Origin: JAGWBJ01 sp034423015
GTDB taxonomy: Bacteria > Chloroflexota > Dehalococcoidia > Lucifugimonadales > JAGWBF01
Reading direction: 5' to 3'
Assembly (NCBI GenBank): GCA_034423015.1
Contig: DAOUJG010000015.1
Location: 17,385-81,384, forward strand
Length of the DNA: 64,000 nt
Program-made: the position numbers and the translations under genes
In this document: positions 23,423 to 32,866 of the stretch, one piece after another
Numbering within the stretch: position 1 is the first letter of the stretch
How the letters are laid out: every line of letters starts with the position of its first letter
Notes under the pieces: generated by a model
Databases searched by the model: none
What the model was told of the DNA's origin: nothing
What the model saw: the letters and a program-made list of their open reading frames with translations, nothing else

Positions 23423-24433
23423 GTGAGCACCGATTCCAAGCCCATAGTCTACCTGCTGGGGACCGGGGGCACCATCGCCACCCAGGGAGCCGACAGGATG
23501 GACGGCACGGAGTACGGGACCGCGGGCATCCGGGCCCCCATCCAGGAGATGCTGGACAGGGTCCCTGAGACCGCAGACTTCGCCCAGGTCAAGGCCGAGC
23601 AGTTCATCAACGTGCCCAGCACCGGGATCGAGCTGGACCACTGGCTGGCCCTGGCCAAGCGCATCAACCAGATCTTCAGCGAGGAGCCAGAGGTGGTCGG
23701 CGTCGCGGTGACCCACGGCACCGCCACCCTGGAGGAGACGGCCTACTTCCTGAACCTGACCGTGAAGAGCAGGAAGCCCGTCGTGGTGACGGGGGCCATG
23801 CGGCCTCCCACCGCCATGGGCACCGACGCGGACGTAAACCTGCTCAACGCCATCCAGACGGCAGCATCCCCCGAGTCCGTCGGACGGGGAGTCGTGACGG
23901 TCCTCAACAACGAGATCCAGGCCGCCCGCCACGTGACCAAGACCAACACCTACCGCGTGGAGACCTTCAAGTCGGGGGAGTTCGGGTTCCTGGGCTACGC
24001 CGACTCGGACCACCGGGTCGTCTACTACCAGTCCCCCAGCCGGAGACACACCCACGAGAGCGAGTTCAGCGTCGACGGCCTCGCCGAGCTCCCCAGGGTG
24101 GAGATCGCCTACTCCACCGCCGGGGGCGACGGCCTTCCCGTCAGGCTGTTTGCCGAGGCCGGGGTCTCGGGCATAATCTCGGCGGCGCTGGCCCCGGGCG
24201 CCTCCCACCCTGACCAGATGGACGCCCTGGAGACGGTGGCCAAGGCGGGAATACCGGTGGTCATCGCCACCCACGTGGGGAGCGGCAGGGTGATACTGAC
24301 CAAGGGCAACAGGGAGAGGGGCTACATAGCCGGCGACAACCTCAGCCCCAAGAAGGCCCGTATCCTGCTGATGCTGGCCCTGACCGTCACCCGGGACCGG
24401 GACCAGATCCAGCGGATGTTCGACACCTACTGA
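23423..24433 (+). CDS. Asparaginase/glutaminase family protein with an altered substrate-binding motif
   Basis: A 336-aa member of the type I/II asparaginase family. The first signature LLGTGGTIA (nucleophile Thr17) is intact. The second signature is usually THGTDT, whose Asp binds the substrate alpha-amino group; here it reads THGTATLEET, with Ala101. The TGAMRP block and the VTKTNT lysine region are present. This change suggests a substrate other than L-asparagine, possibly one without a free alpha-amino group. The start is GTG with AAGGAGG upstream. It lies 72 bases after the cysteine-hydrolase-fold gene in a likely operon. Confidence 0.88.
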   Translation: MSTDSKPIVYLLGTGGTIATQGADRMDGTEYGTAGIRAPIQEMLDRVPETADFAQVKAEQFINVPSTGIELDHWLALAKRINQIFSEEPEVVGVAVTHGTATLEETAYFLNLTVKSRKPVVVTGAMRPPTAMGTDADVNLLNAIQTAASPESVGRGVVTVLNNEIQAARHVTKTNTYRVETFKSGEFGFLGYADSDHRVVYYQSPSRRHTHESEFSVDGLAELPRVEIAYSTAGGDGLPVRLFAEAGVSGIISAALAPGASHPDQMDALETVAKAGIPVVIATHVGSGRVILTKGNRERGYIAGDNLSPKKARILLMLALTVTRDRDQIQRMFDTY

Positions 24434-24587
24434 GGCAGGCTCCAAGCCGGTCTCTAAGGGCGGGACTCCCGGAGAGCACCACGCCCTCTCGCATGCAGGT
24501 CTCGAAGGGTCGCCCCCATTCCCGTGCCGCCCCTCGCTTCAGGCGTGAAGGGGCAGCCCCATCGCGGGTACCGGAAAGGAGCGTTGC

Positions 24588-25997
24588 ATGAACAGGAACG
24601 ACATACCCTTTCTAACGGTGGCGGAGCTGGGGCGTCTCATCCGGGGGAGGGACGTGTCGCCCGTGGAGGCGACGGAGGCGTACCTGGACCGCATAGACGA
24701 CCTGGACTTCAAGTTCAACGCCTATCTTCAGGTGTGCCGCCGGGAGGCCCTCGAGGCTGCCAGGGAGGCGGAGCGGGAGATCGCGGCGGGCCAGTACCGG
24801 GGGCCCATGCACGGCATCCCCGTGGGGATCAAAGACCAGATCTGGACCCGGGGCATTCGCACCACGGGCGGGTCCCGGCTGCACCGGGACTTCGTCCCCG
24901 AGGAGGACGCCACGGTGGTGGCGAACCTGAAGGGGGCGGGGGCCGTCATCCTTGGGAAGACCAACATGACCGAGCTGGCGGTCAGTCCCTATACCCACCG
25001 ATACAGCTTGCCCCACAACCCGTGGGACCTGGACACGCTGGCGGGGGGCTCTAGCAGCGGGTCGGGGGCGGGCACCTGCGCCTACCTCTGCGCCACGTCC
25101 CTGGGCGAGGACACCGGAGGCTCGATAAGGCGTCCCGCGTCCTGGTGCGGCATCGTGGGCCTGAGGCCGTCGTGGGGCCGGGTGAGCAGGCACGGCGTCA
25201 TGAGGGGCGTGTGGTCCATGGACCAGGTGGGACCCATGTCCCGCACGGTGGAGGACTGCGCCATCACCCTGGGAGCCATAGCAGGATACGACCCCAGGGA
25301 CCCGTACACGTGGGACGCTCCGGTGCCCGACTACACTGCCGCCCTGGACGGCGACGTCAGGCACCTGAAGGTAGGAGTGGTATCGGAGATAATGACCAGC
25401 CATTGGCTGGAGCCCGAGGTGCGGGACGTCGTGGTCAAGGCCACCGCGGTGCTGGGGGAGCTGGGCGCAGCGGTCGAGGAGGTCTCCATACCCCTGGTCG
25501 CCCACGCCAACACCATAGCCGGCACCGCCCTTTCCGCCGAGACCGCCCTGGACCAGGGGAGCATGATACGAAGCCGCCTGGGCGAGTACGGCCACGACAA
25601 CACCATCATGCTCCTCACGGCCAGCCTCATACCCGCCCAGGCGTACTACAAGGCCCAGAAGCTCAGGGAGCTGCTGCGACAGCAGGTCCACGACACCCTG
25701 GAACGGTACGACGTGCTGGTGTTCCCCACCTCGGGCCGGACCGCCCCGGAGCGCCTGGAAGACGACCGGACCATCGACAGCAAGGAAGCGGCGGCCCGCA
25801 TCCCCTTCATGTTCAACAACACGGCCAACCTGGCCAGCGTGCCGGGCATATCCGTGCCCTGCGGCCTCTCTCCGGCCAACATGCCCGTGGGGCTGCAGGT
25901 CGTGGGAAAGCCCTTCGCCGAGGAGACGGTGTTCAAGGTGGCCCACGCCTACGAGCAGGCCACGGACTGGCACACCATGCGTCCCCCGAACGCGTGA
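24588..25997 (+). CDS. Amidase (amidase signature family)
   Basis: A 469-aa amidase signature enzyme. The Ser-cisSer-Lys triad can be placed: Lys82 in GIPVGIKDQI, the cis-serine in the GGSSSGSGAG loop, and the nucleophile serine in DTGGSIRRPA. The family includes GatA, indoleacetamide hydrolase and many catabolic amidases. No gatB or gatC is adjacent, so a catabolic or broad amide hydrolase is more likely than GatA. AAAGGAG stands seven bases before the ATG. The gap of 154 bases from the asparaginase homologue leaves the operon link uncertain. Confidence 0.9.
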   Translation: MNRNDIPFLTVAELGRLIRGRDVSPVEATEAYLDRIDDLDFKFNAYLQVCRREALEAAREAEREIAAGQYRGPMHGIPVGIKDQIWTRGIRTTGGSRLHRDFVPEEDATVVANLKGAGAVILGKTNMTELAVSPYTHRYSLPHNPWDLDTLAGGSSSGSGAGTCAYLCATSLGEDTGGSIRRPASWCGIVGLRPSWGRVSRHGVMRGVWSMDQVGPMSRTVEDCAITLGAIAGYDPRDPYTWDAPVPDYTAALDGDVRHLKVGVVSEIMTSHWLEPEVRDVVVKATAVLGELGAAVEEVSIPLVAHANTIAGTALSAETALDQGSMIRSRLGEYGHDNTIMLLTASLIPAQAYYKAQKLRELLRQQVHDTLERYDVLVFPTSGRTAPERLEDDRTIDSKEAAARIPFMFNNTANLASVPGISVPCGLSPANMPVGLQVVGKPFAEETVFKVAHAYEQATDWHTMRPPNA

Positions 25998-26118
25998 GGC
26001 CCGGAGGGAGCTGGTCTTTGGGCCGGCGTACAGGGCAGGGCGGCGTACACGCGGGTAGGGGCGGAAGACACCAGGGCCTCTGAAGTCTACGGGGCTGCCG
26101 GGAAGGCCGGAATCAGCC

Positions 26119-27168
26119 CTAGGGGGCGCCGCTGGAAGGGGCGTGGGGAGCCGCATCGGGCACCTGGCCGGGGCCGTTGGTGGAGACGGCCTCTCCCTCA
26201 CTGTACAGGTGGCACGAGACCCTGTGGCCCCCGCCCACGTCCCTCATCACCGGCTCTTCTACGGAGCACCTGTCCATCACCCAGGGGCACCGGGGATGGA
26301 ACCGGCAGCCAGTGGGTGGGTTGATGGGTGACGGCACCTCTCCCGTAAGCACGATCTCTTCCCGCTGAACGTCGGGATGGGAGGGCAGGGCCGCGGAGAA
26401 CAGCGCCTTGGTGTAGGGATGAAGGGGCTCCTCGTAGAGGGCCTCGGTGGGCCCCTGCTCTACGATCTGCCCCAGGTACATGACGGCCGTCTGATGGGCC
26501 ATGTAGCGCACGGTGGCCAGGTTGTGGGCCACCAGCAGGAAGGCTACTTCGGTCTGCTCCTGCAGGTCCACCAGCAGGTTCATCACCTGGGCCCTGATGG
26601 ACACGTCCAGCGCCGAGACGGGCTCATCCAGGATGATGAGCTTGGGGTAGGAGGCCAAAGCGCTGGCGACGGCGATCCGCTGCCTCTGGCCACCGCTGAA
26701 CTCGTGGGGGTAGAGGTTGCCTTGCTCCTTCCGCAGCCCGACCTGGGCGAGGACCTCCGCCACCCGCTCGTCCCGTTCGGTCCTGGACACGTTCCTGTTC
26801 ACCACCAGGGCCTCGGCAACGATGTCCTTGACCTTCATACGGGGGCTAAGGGAGGACCACGGGTCCTGGAACACGGCCTGGACCTGGGTGCGGTAATCCT
26901 TGAGGGACTGGCCCTGGAATTTCAGCACGTCCTCGCCGTTGAGGAGTATCTGGCCGCTGGTGGGCCGCTCCAGGCGAAGGAGCAGCTTGGCGGTGGTGGT
27001 CTTGCCGCACCCCGACTCGCCCACGAGGCCCAGGGTCTCGCCCTGGTCGATGGAGAAGCTGACGCCGTCGACCGCCTGCACGTGGCCGATGGTCTTCATC
27101 ATGACCAGCCCCGTGGTGACGGGGAAGTACTTCGTCAGGTCTTCGACGCGAAGGAGTTCCTGTGTCAC
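26119..27168 (-). CDS. Peptide/nickel-type ABC transporter ATPase, OppF/DppF-like (second system)
   Basis: A 349-aa ATPase with Walker A GESGCGKTTTAKLLLRL, Q-loop AVFQDPWSSLSPRM, signature FSGGQRQRIAVASAL and Walker B LIILDEPVSALDVS. The C-terminal GCRFHPRCPWVMDRC extension is present, followed by a proline/alanine-rich tail of about 25 residues. It is the last gene of the second peptide-type transporter operon. Its ATG overlaps the OppD-like stop (ATGA). It is clearly similar to the OppF-like gene at 3963-4946, consistent with duplication of whole transporter loci. Confidence 0.93.
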   Translation of the reverse strand: MTQELLRVEDLTKYFPVTTGLVMMKTIGHVQAVDGVSFSIDQGETLGLVGESGCGKTTTAKLLLRLERPTSGQILLNGEDVLKFQGQSLKDYRTQVQAVFQDPWSSLSPRMKVKDIVAEALVVNRNVSRTERDERVAEVLAQVGLRKEQGNLYPHEFSGGQRQRIAVASALASYPKLIILDEPVSALDVSIRAQVMNLLVDLQEQTEVAFLLVAHNLATVRYMAHQTAVMYLGQIVEQGPTEALYEEPLHPYTKALFSAALPSHPDVQREEIVLTGEVPSPINPPTGCRFHPRCPWVMDRCSVEEPVMRDVGGGHRVSCHLYSEGEAVSTNGPGQVPDAAPHAPSSGAP

Positions 27169-28193
27169 GCAGGCTCCCCGATCGACCTCTCCTGGACTTC
27201 GGACCCTCCGCCGTTGGTATCGGCCAGCCAGCAGCTGGCCCTGTGGCCCGCGGACACGGGGAAACTGTCAGGATAGCCGGAGAGGCACCGGTCGTACGCG
27301 TGCATGCACCGGGGAGCGAACCGGCAACCCACGGGCAGGTCGAACAGCGCCGGGGGCTGGCCCTCGATTGCGAAGAGGCGGTCCGTCTGCTCCATCTGGG
27401 GCACGGCGGCCATCAAGGCCTGGGTGTAGGGGTGGGTGGGGTTGTTGAACAGGTCCCTCACGTCCGCGTCCTCGACGATGCGGCCCGCGTACATGACGGC
27501 CACCCTGTCGCACATGCGGGCCACTATCCCGAAGTCGTGGGTGATGAAGATGATGCCCAGCCCGGTCTCCGCCTGTATCTCCTTGAGCAGGCGGAGGTAC
27601 TGGAGCTGGATGGTCACGTCCAAGGCCGTGGTGGGCTCGTCGGCGATGATGACCTTGGGCTCGCAGGACATGGCGATGGCGCCGATGATGCGCTGCTTCA
27701 TGCCCCCGCTCATCTGGTGGGGAAAGTCGTCCAGGCGGCGCTCGGGGGCGGCCACCCGGACGCTCCGCAGCGCCTCCATGGCATGCTGGACCATGGACTT
27801 GTGGGAGCCATGCCTGTGGGTGCGCAGGGCCTCCACAAGCTGGTTGCCGATGGTAAAGACCGGGTTCAACGAGGTCTGGGGATCCTGGAGGATCATGGAT
27901 ATCTTCCGTCCCCGGATGTCCCTCATCTCCCGGTCGGTCTTCTCCACCAGGTCCTCGCCGTCGAGGATGATCTGTCCCTCCACGATGCGCGCGGCGGGCC
28001 TGGGGATCAGCCGGAGCAGGGAGAGGGCAGTCATCGTCTTGCCGCAGCCCGACTCTCCCACGATTCCCAGGGTCTCGCCCTGGCGGAGGGAGAAGCTGAC
28101 GCCGTCGACGGCCTTGACCGTGCCCCACCGGTTGAAGAAGTAGGTATGCAGGTCCTTGACGTCCAGGATGACTTCACCCTGCTGTGTCGACAC
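27165..28193 (-). CDS. Peptide/nickel-type ABC transporter ATPase, OppD/DppD-like (second system)
   Basis: A 342-aa ATPase with Walker A GESGCGKTMTALSLLRL, Walker B VIIADEPTTALDVT and the C-terminal GCRFAPRCMHAYDRC cluster. In the signature region it reads MSGGMKQRIIGAIAMS, as is usual for OppD. The open frame runs to 28310, deep into the permease gene. I take GTG 28193, which starts the conserved N-terminus and lies six bases inside the end of the upstream permease gene. The Shine-Dalgarno is poor, so translation probably depends on coupling to the upstream gene. Confidence 0.9.
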   Translation of the reverse strand: MSTQQGEVILDVKDLHTYFFNRWGTVKAVDGVSFSLRQGETLGIVGESGCGKTMTALSLLRLIPRPAARIVEGQIILDGEDLVEKTDREMRDIRGRKISMILQDPQTSLNPVFTIGNQLVEALRTHRHGSHKSMVQHAMEALRSVRVAAPERRLDDFPHQMSGGMKQRIIGAIAMSCEPKVIIADEPTTALDVTIQLQYLRLLKEIQAETGLGIIFITHDFGIVARMCDRVAVMYAGRIVEDADVRDLFNNPTHPYTQALMAAVPQMEQTDRLFAIEGQPPALFDLPVGCRFAPRCMHAYDRCLSGYPDSFPVSAGHRASCWLADTNGGGSEVQERSIGEPA

Positions 28194-28198
28194 GGGAG

Positions 28199-29257
28199 CT
28201 ACACCTGCCTTTGTTTGGGGTCGAGCCGGTCCCGCATCCAGTCGCCCAACAGGTTCATGGCCATACAAACCAGCAGGATGGCGATGCCAGGGAACAGGGC
28301 CACCCACCACTCCGTGAACACCAGCTCCCGGCCGTCAGACACCATGAGCCCCCAGGCGGGAGTGGGCCGGGGGATTCCCGCGCCCAGGAACGTAAGGGTG
28401 GCCTCGAGCAGGATGACGAAGGCGACCCATAGGGTACTCAACACTATCAGGCTATTGATGAGATTAGGGAAGATGTGAACGAGCATAATGCGGAAGTGAG
28501 AAGCCCCTGCGACCCTGGCCCGGGCGATGAAGTCCTGGGTCACAATGGCCAGGGTCTCTCCCCTCACCATGCGGGCGAACCGGGCCCACATCAGCAACAC
28601 CAGCACTGTGATCACGACACTGAAGCTGGGCCCCACCGTTGCCACAAGCAGTAGCGCCACCAGTACGATGGGCAGCGACATGGAGATGTCGGACAAGCGC
28701 ATCAGCAATGAGTCGGCCCACCCGCCGAAATACCCCGAGGCTATGCCGACTATGGTCCCAACGGCCGCGCCGATTCCGATCGAGATGAGCGCCACCATTA
28801 TGGATACCCGAGACCCGTAGATGACCCGGCTGAAGATGTCCCGTCCGGCTTTATCGGTACCCAGGATGTACTCCGTCGAGCCACCTGCCTTGTTGACTAT
28901 CTCAATGGTGTCGCCGACATTCACCTCGTCTCCGCCCCCAACGACTGTTGCATCGCCAATCCTCACGAACCTCTGGGCATCGGCGAGAGACATCTCGCGC
29001 GGATCGGCGGTGATGCCCTCGGAGACCCGGAAGGCATCGGTACTGGCATCCATCCAGAAGGGAGGCAGCAGACGGTCCTGAATGTCGCCGTCTTTGGGAT
29101 CATGGGGGGCCACCAGGGGAGCGAAGATGGCCGGTATCACCAATACGATGAGCAACGTGCCGATTGCGAACAGTGGAAGCCGCCTGGCCTCCCTAACATA
29201 GCGCATCAACCGGGCTCTGGAATACCACGACTCTCCGGCGGTTATCGCTATCGCCAT
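28199..29257 (-). CDS. Peptide/nickel-type ABC transporter permease, DppC-like (second system)
   Basis: A 352-aa permease. The first membrane helix spans about residues 28-50. An extracytoplasmic loop of about 85 residues follows, longer than usual but shorter than in the first system. Then comes ILGTDKAGRDIFSRV with five more helices. The EAA loop is visible as DFIARARVAGASHFRIM. It probably pairs with the DppB-like permease upstream. The 170-base gap before it contains a separate promoter, so the DppC-OppD-OppF part can be transcribed apart from the DppB part. Confidence 0.92.
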   Translation of the reverse strand: MAIAITAGESWYSRARLMRYVREARRLPLFAIGTLLIVLVIPAIFAPLVAPHDPKDGDIQDRLLPPFWMDASTDAFRVSEGITADPREMSLADAQRFVRIGDATVVGGGDEVNVGDTIEIVNKAGGSTEYILGTDKAGRDIFSRVIYGSRVSIMVALISIGIGAAVGTIVGIASGYFGGWADSLLMRLSDISMSLPIVLVALLLVATVGPSFSVVITVLVLLMWARFARMVRGETLAIVTQDFIARARVAGASHFRIMLVHIFPNLINSLIVLSTLWVAFVILLEATLTFLGAGIPRPTPAWGLMVSDGRELVFTEWWVALFPGIAILLVCMAMNLLGDWMRDRLDPKQRQV

Positions 29258-29323
29258 TTCACCGGTCCCCTAGCCGCCAAGCTCTTGCAATGGTCCTTCC
29301 GCCCAGCGGTCGCCACGGCGACT

Positions 29324-29352
29324 ACTTTACACATCGCCAGATTGGGTGTCAA
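29324..29352 (-). promoter_or_regulatory. Internal promoter for the dppC-oppD-oppF-like genes
   Basis: On the minus strand, TTGACA (29352-29347) and TAAAGT (29329-29324) are separated by 17 bases, in the gap between the two permease genes. The expected start lies about 60 bases before the DppC-like ATG. Confidence 0.6.
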
Positions 29353-29426
29353 GGTAACCGAACAGGACTGAGAACACGGTCCAACGGACTCTATCACGAC
29401 AACCTCGGCACGGCTTCCGCCATCCC

Positions 29427-30347
29427 TCACTGGTACCGTATTCGGGGGTCCAAGTAGGCGTACAGGACGTCTACCGTCAGGTTGGCCGCGATATATATGG
29501 CTGAGAACATGATGACCACGGTCTGGAGGACCTGATAGTCCCTGGAGCGAACCGCATCCACCGCAAGCAGTCCTACGCCGGGCCAGGTGAACACCGTTTC
29601 TATAGCCACCGACCCGGCCATCAAGGTGCCAAGAATGATGCCGAAGTAGGTGAGAGGTGCGATGGCGGCGTTCCGCAGGCAGTGCTTCCAGACCACCTTC
29701 CACTCTGCCACGCCTTTAATGCGAGCCAGCTTTACGTACTCGCTGTCCAACACGTCCAGCATGGCGGACCGAATCAGCCGCATAAAGGCGGCCACCTGGA
29801 ACCAGCCCATGGCGACGGCCGGCAGGATATATGTCTTCCAGCCCCCCCGGCCGGATGTTGGAAGCCACTCCAATTCCACTGCGAAAAGCCATATCAAGAC
29901 TATTCCCATCCAGAAGGCAGGCACCGACTGTCCGATCAGCGCGACGATCTTCCCAACGTAGTCAAAGGGAGTATCTTTGCGTACCGATGAAATCACTCCC
30001 AACGGGATTGCCACAAACAGTCCCATGGCCAGAGCGAGGAGCGCCAACTCCGCCGTCGCGGGGAATCTGTCTGCAATCAAGCTGCCCGCAGTGTAGCCCT
30101 GCCATTTCCATGACTCGCCGAAGTCTCCCTTGAAGGCGTTGCCGATATACTTGCCGTACTGAACCACCAGGGGCTTGTCCAGACCCCACGCGGCGTTAAC
30201 CCTATCGAACTCTTCCAGGGTGGCCTCAGGAGGCAGCAAGGCACTGGCAGGGTCGCCTACCACGCGGCCCACCATGAAGATGATGATGCTCACGGCGAAG
30301 ATGGAGAGGATGGACTGAAAGATGCGAAGCAGTATGTATCGTTGCAT
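29427..30347 (-). CDS. Peptide/nickel-type ABC transporter permease, DppB-like (second system)
   Basis: A 306-aa permease with the DppB N-terminal helix ILLRIFQSILSIFAVSIIIF, a periplasmic loop, five more helices and the EAA loop EYVKLARIKGVAEWKVV. ATG 30347 has a weak TAGG upstream. The small OB-fold lipoprotein gene ends nine bases upstream, so the two are probably cotranscribed, which is unusual for this transporter type. Confidence 0.92.
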   Translation of the reverse strand: MQRYILLRIFQSILSIFAVSIIIFMVGRVVGDPASALLPPEATLEEFDRVNAAWGLDKPLVVQYGKYIGNAFKGDFGESWKWQGYTAGSLIADRFPATAELALLALAMGLFVAIPLGVISSVRKDTPFDYVGKIVALIGQSVPAFWMGIVLIWLFAVELEWLPTSGRGGWKTYILPAVAMGWFQVAAFMRLIRSAMLDVLDSEYVKLARIKGVAEWKVVWKHCLRNAAIAPLTYFGIILGTLMAGSVAIETVFTWPGVGLLAVDAVRSRDYQVLQTVVIMFSAIYIAANLTVDVLYAYLDPRIRYQ

Positions 30348-30356
30348 GAAACGGAC

Positions 30357-30782
30357 CTACGTATCCCGAACGCTCATTATCACGCACTCGTCCAGCTCCA
30401 GGCTCTCCCTGTTGGCCCACCGCACCTTGCCCTGCAACGTGACCACTTGTCCGGTGTTCAACTCGGCAAGCCCTTCAACCTTATCCGGAATGAAGTAGCA
30501 GTCGGCGGCTGTACCTTCCACGTGTTGTACCGACACCAGGGGGACGCCCTCGCTCTCGCCAGTCCGGCGAACAGCCCCCTCCACGATGACCACCACATCC
30601 CGCCATTTGGCATTGGCCTTGATGCGGTCTGCCTGGAACTCCGTGTAGATCTCTGGGATGGATGCTTCCAGTGGACCCGCGGGCACTACGTCCACCTCAT
30701 CGTCCTGCCCACCGCAGGCAGCCAGGCACAAAGCAAAGCAGGACAGCATCACCAAAAACAGCTTAATAATCACTTGAGGCAC
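30357..30782 (-). CDS. Small OB-fold (tRNA_anti-like) lipoprotein in the transporter operon
   Basis: A 141-aa lipoprotein. The signal peptide ends at CLAACGGQD (cysteine near residue 23). The mature part matches the tRNA_anti-like OB-fold pattern: YTEFQADRIKANAKWRDVVVIVEGAV, an ADCYFIPD strand, GQVVTLQGKV and a final ELDECVIM strand. Such domains occur in small secreted proteins of unknown role. Its place between the binding protein and the permease suggests an accessory role at the transporter. It lies downstream of a strong stem-loop, so it is probably made at a lower level than the binding protein. Confidence 0.78.
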   Translation of the reverse strand: MPQVIIKLFLVMLSCFALCLAACGGQDDEVDVVPAGPLEASIPEIYTEFQADRIKANAKWRDVVVIVEGAVRRTGESEGVPLVSVQHVEGTAADCYFIPDKVEGLAELNTGQVVTLQGKVRWANRESLELDECVIMSVRDT

Positions 30783-30820
30783 TCAGTATCCGTCTCCGCT
30801 AGACGAGCTTCCGGGTATAC

Positions 30821-30856
30821 CAGGAGGATGCCCCCAAAAGGGGGGGCATCCTCCTG
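30821..30856 (-). terminator. Perfect 15-bp stem-loop after the second-system binding-protein gene
   Basis: Arms 30821-30835 and 30842-30856 are exact reverse complements with a 6-base loop. No long T-run follows on the minus strand. The position, directly after a binding-protein gene and before the permease genes, repeats the arrangement at 6132-6164. Attenuation or mRNA 3'-end protection is likely. Confidence 0.72.
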
Positions 30857-30902
30857 TACACATTCTGCATCTGCCTGGGATAAACCCAGCGCTCGGGGGC
30901 CG

Positions 30903-32669
30903 CTAGTTTGCCGCTTTGATGTACTCGAAGTGGTCGAAGCCAGCGTCCACGTTGCCGGGCCAGACGTATTCAGCAATCACATTCGGGTCAACCACCGCCT
31001 GGCCAGGCAGCCAGAACAAGGGCACCTCGCTGAAGTTGTCGAACTTCCAGTCGCCCAGCTGCCTCAACAGATCGCCCTGCGACTCTTTGGTATCGGCAAT
31101 GAATGCCTGGTCCCAAATGGCCTGCTGCTCGACGGGGAACTCCCAAGCCGTGGCGCTGCCCGTGGGCGGCCTGGCGTTGTACCAGCGGGTCACGACCATG
31201 GGGGTGGTGAAGCTGGTGCGCCGGAAGTGGAGGGTACCATGAGTCTCCCGGGCCACATATGCTTCTCTGTGGCGGGCCACTTCGATCTCCTCGATGGTGG
31301 CGTCGATACCGATTTCCCGGAGGTAGTTGAATATGGCCTCGGTTATGGCCGTGGTCTCGGGGAAGCCGGGGAATTGCATGAGCCACAGCTTGAACTCGAA
31401 GCCTTCGCCGTACCCGGCGTCCTCCAACAGCTGCATAGCCTGGTCAGGGTCATACCCGTACTTGTCGTCGAACTCGTCCTGCCACCGCGAGCTCCAGCCA
31501 GGCAACTGCTCGTGATATGCCTGGACATACAGCGGCTCACCCACTCCCTTGAACACTTCGCGATGGATGGCATCCCGGTCGAGGGCCTTGTTGATGGCCT
31601 GTCTGACCAAGACGTTGGATGACGGCATGTTGGCGTCGAACTCCGGAGTATCCTCGCCGTATCCGCCACCGAATATGCCGAAGGCCTGGGTCACCGGGTT
31701 GACGGTGCTCCACACCTTGTACCCCTGGGACACGGCTTCGGGATGGAGGTCCCGGGGTATTTCGGTCATGGCAACTTCACCGCCCAAGAGCATGGACAGC
31801 CGTGTCGCGTGCTCGGGAACCAGCAGGATCTCAAACTCTTCGAACTCGGGAGTCTGGCGCCAGTGGTCTTCTACGCGCTCCCAGAGCAGCCAGACGCCCA
31901 ACTGACGGTCCACCAAATGGTAGGACCCGGTGCCGGCGGGGTTGGCTTCGCTGCCCTCGATGCCTTGGGCGTCCCACTGGGCCTTGGCATGCATGAGGAA
32001 GTTGCCATACTGAGAACTGGCCGTCAGATCCAGGTCCACGTCGGGCGTTACGGGTGTCAGCTTGATCATGTGGTCGTCGATGATCTCGACGTTGTTCATG
32101 ACCTCGCCTTCGGTGGCGCCGAACTTGGCCCTGAACGATGGCCCGTCGGTGGAGAGGTTCGACTCAGAGTTTCGAGCGATGACGTGGGCCACGTCGGCCG
32201 CTACGAAGTCACCCCAATCGTCCGCGTTGGGCCCGGTCTTGTGGTATGGGACACCCTCTCTCAGGGTGAACTCCCACTCCTGGGGATTGATCATGCGCCA
32301 CTCGGTGGCCAGGTTGGGGACCAGCTCAGTGGTCTCGTTGTGGACGTCGATGAGGGGCTCCATGTGGGTCCTGACCACAAGGTTGGAACCCCAGCTGCCG
32401 CCGCGCCACGGAAGGACGATCTCGATCCAGGGCGCCTGGGTGGCGAAGCGCAGCCTCTTCGTCTCGGACGTCATCATCGGCGGCTCAGTCGCCTCGGGCA
32501 TGGCCGTTGGGACCGCCGTAGCCTCGGGCATGGCCGTCGGGACCGCCGTAGCGGGCGCGACGGTCGGGGCCTCGGTGGCGTCTTCGCCACAGGCCGCCGC
32601 GACTAGCACGATTAGCAAGAATGGAGCAAAGACCCACAGCGCGGGTCTCCTAACCCAGGTATGGACCAC
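30903..32669 (-). CDS. ABC transporter substrate-binding lipoprotein (SBP family 5, second system)
   Basis: A 588-aa binding protein. The lipoprotein signal peptide has its cysteine at 27 (LVAAAC). A linker with near-identical repeats of TAVPTAMPEA follows, then a family-5 binding domain. This protein is not a close copy of the first-system pair: the WRMINPQEWEFTLREGVPYHK and AIFNYLREIGIDATIEEIE regions differ. The open frame reaches 32768, but GTG 32669 has AGGAGG seven bases upstream and starts the signal peptide, while GTG 32675 is too close. It is the first gene of the second transporter operon. Confidence 0.92.
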   Translation of the reverse strand: MVHTWVRRPALWVFAPFLLIVLVAAACGEDATEAPTVAPATAVPTAMPEATAVPTAMPEATEPPMMTSETKRLRFATQAPWIEIVLPWRGGSWGSNLVVRTHMEPLIDVHNETTELVPNLATEWRMINPQEWEFTLREGVPYHKTGPNADDWGDFVAADVAHVIARNSESNLSTDGPSFRAKFGATEGEVMNNVEIIDDHMIKLTPVTPDVDLDLTASSQYGNFLMHAKAQWDAQGIEGSEANPAGTGSYHLVDRQLGVWLLWERVEDHWRQTPEFEEFEILLVPEHATRLSMLLGGEVAMTEIPRDLHPEAVSQGYKVWSTVNPVTQAFGIFGGGYGEDTPEFDANMPSSNVLVRQAINKALDRDAIHREVFKGVGEPLYVQAYHEQLPGWSSRWQDEFDDKYGYDPDQAMQLLEDAGYGEGFEFKLWLMQFPGFPETTAITEAIFNYLREIGIDATIEEIEVARHREAYVARETHGTLHFRRTSFTTPMVVTRWYNARPPTGSATAWEFPVEQQAIWDQAFIADTKESQGDLLRQLGDWKFDNFSEVPLFWLPGQAVVDPNVIAEYVWPGNVDAGFDHFEYIKAAN

Positions 32670-32796
32670 GGTCACACCTCCTACCTTTCTCCTTTGGGGC
32701 GGCTCGGGGGCCCGACGTGGCCGGGAACCCCTGCCGTGGGACAGGTCTGTCCGAGGGGCGTTCGTCAAGCTCCCCCGAATTTCGGGAGTCAGGCTA

Positions 32797-32820
32797 GCAG
32801 ATTACCACAAGGCTTGTCAA
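32797..32820 (-). promoter_or_regulatory. Possible promoter of the second transporter operon
   Basis: On the minus strand a perfect TTGACA (32820-32815) is followed after about 18 bases by TAGCCT, a weak -10. It lies about 150 bases upstream of the binding-protein start. The -35 is convincing; the -10 is not. Confidence 0.4.
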
Positions 32821-32866
32821 TAGCGATAACCACTGCTCGCAAGAGGCCCCGTAACCGCCCAAACCC

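Noticed and set aside
22553..24445. Minus-strand open frame of 630 codons
   Set aside because: It covers the cysteine-hydrolase-fold and asparaginase genes in antisense, with low-complexity Gly/Val/His composition.
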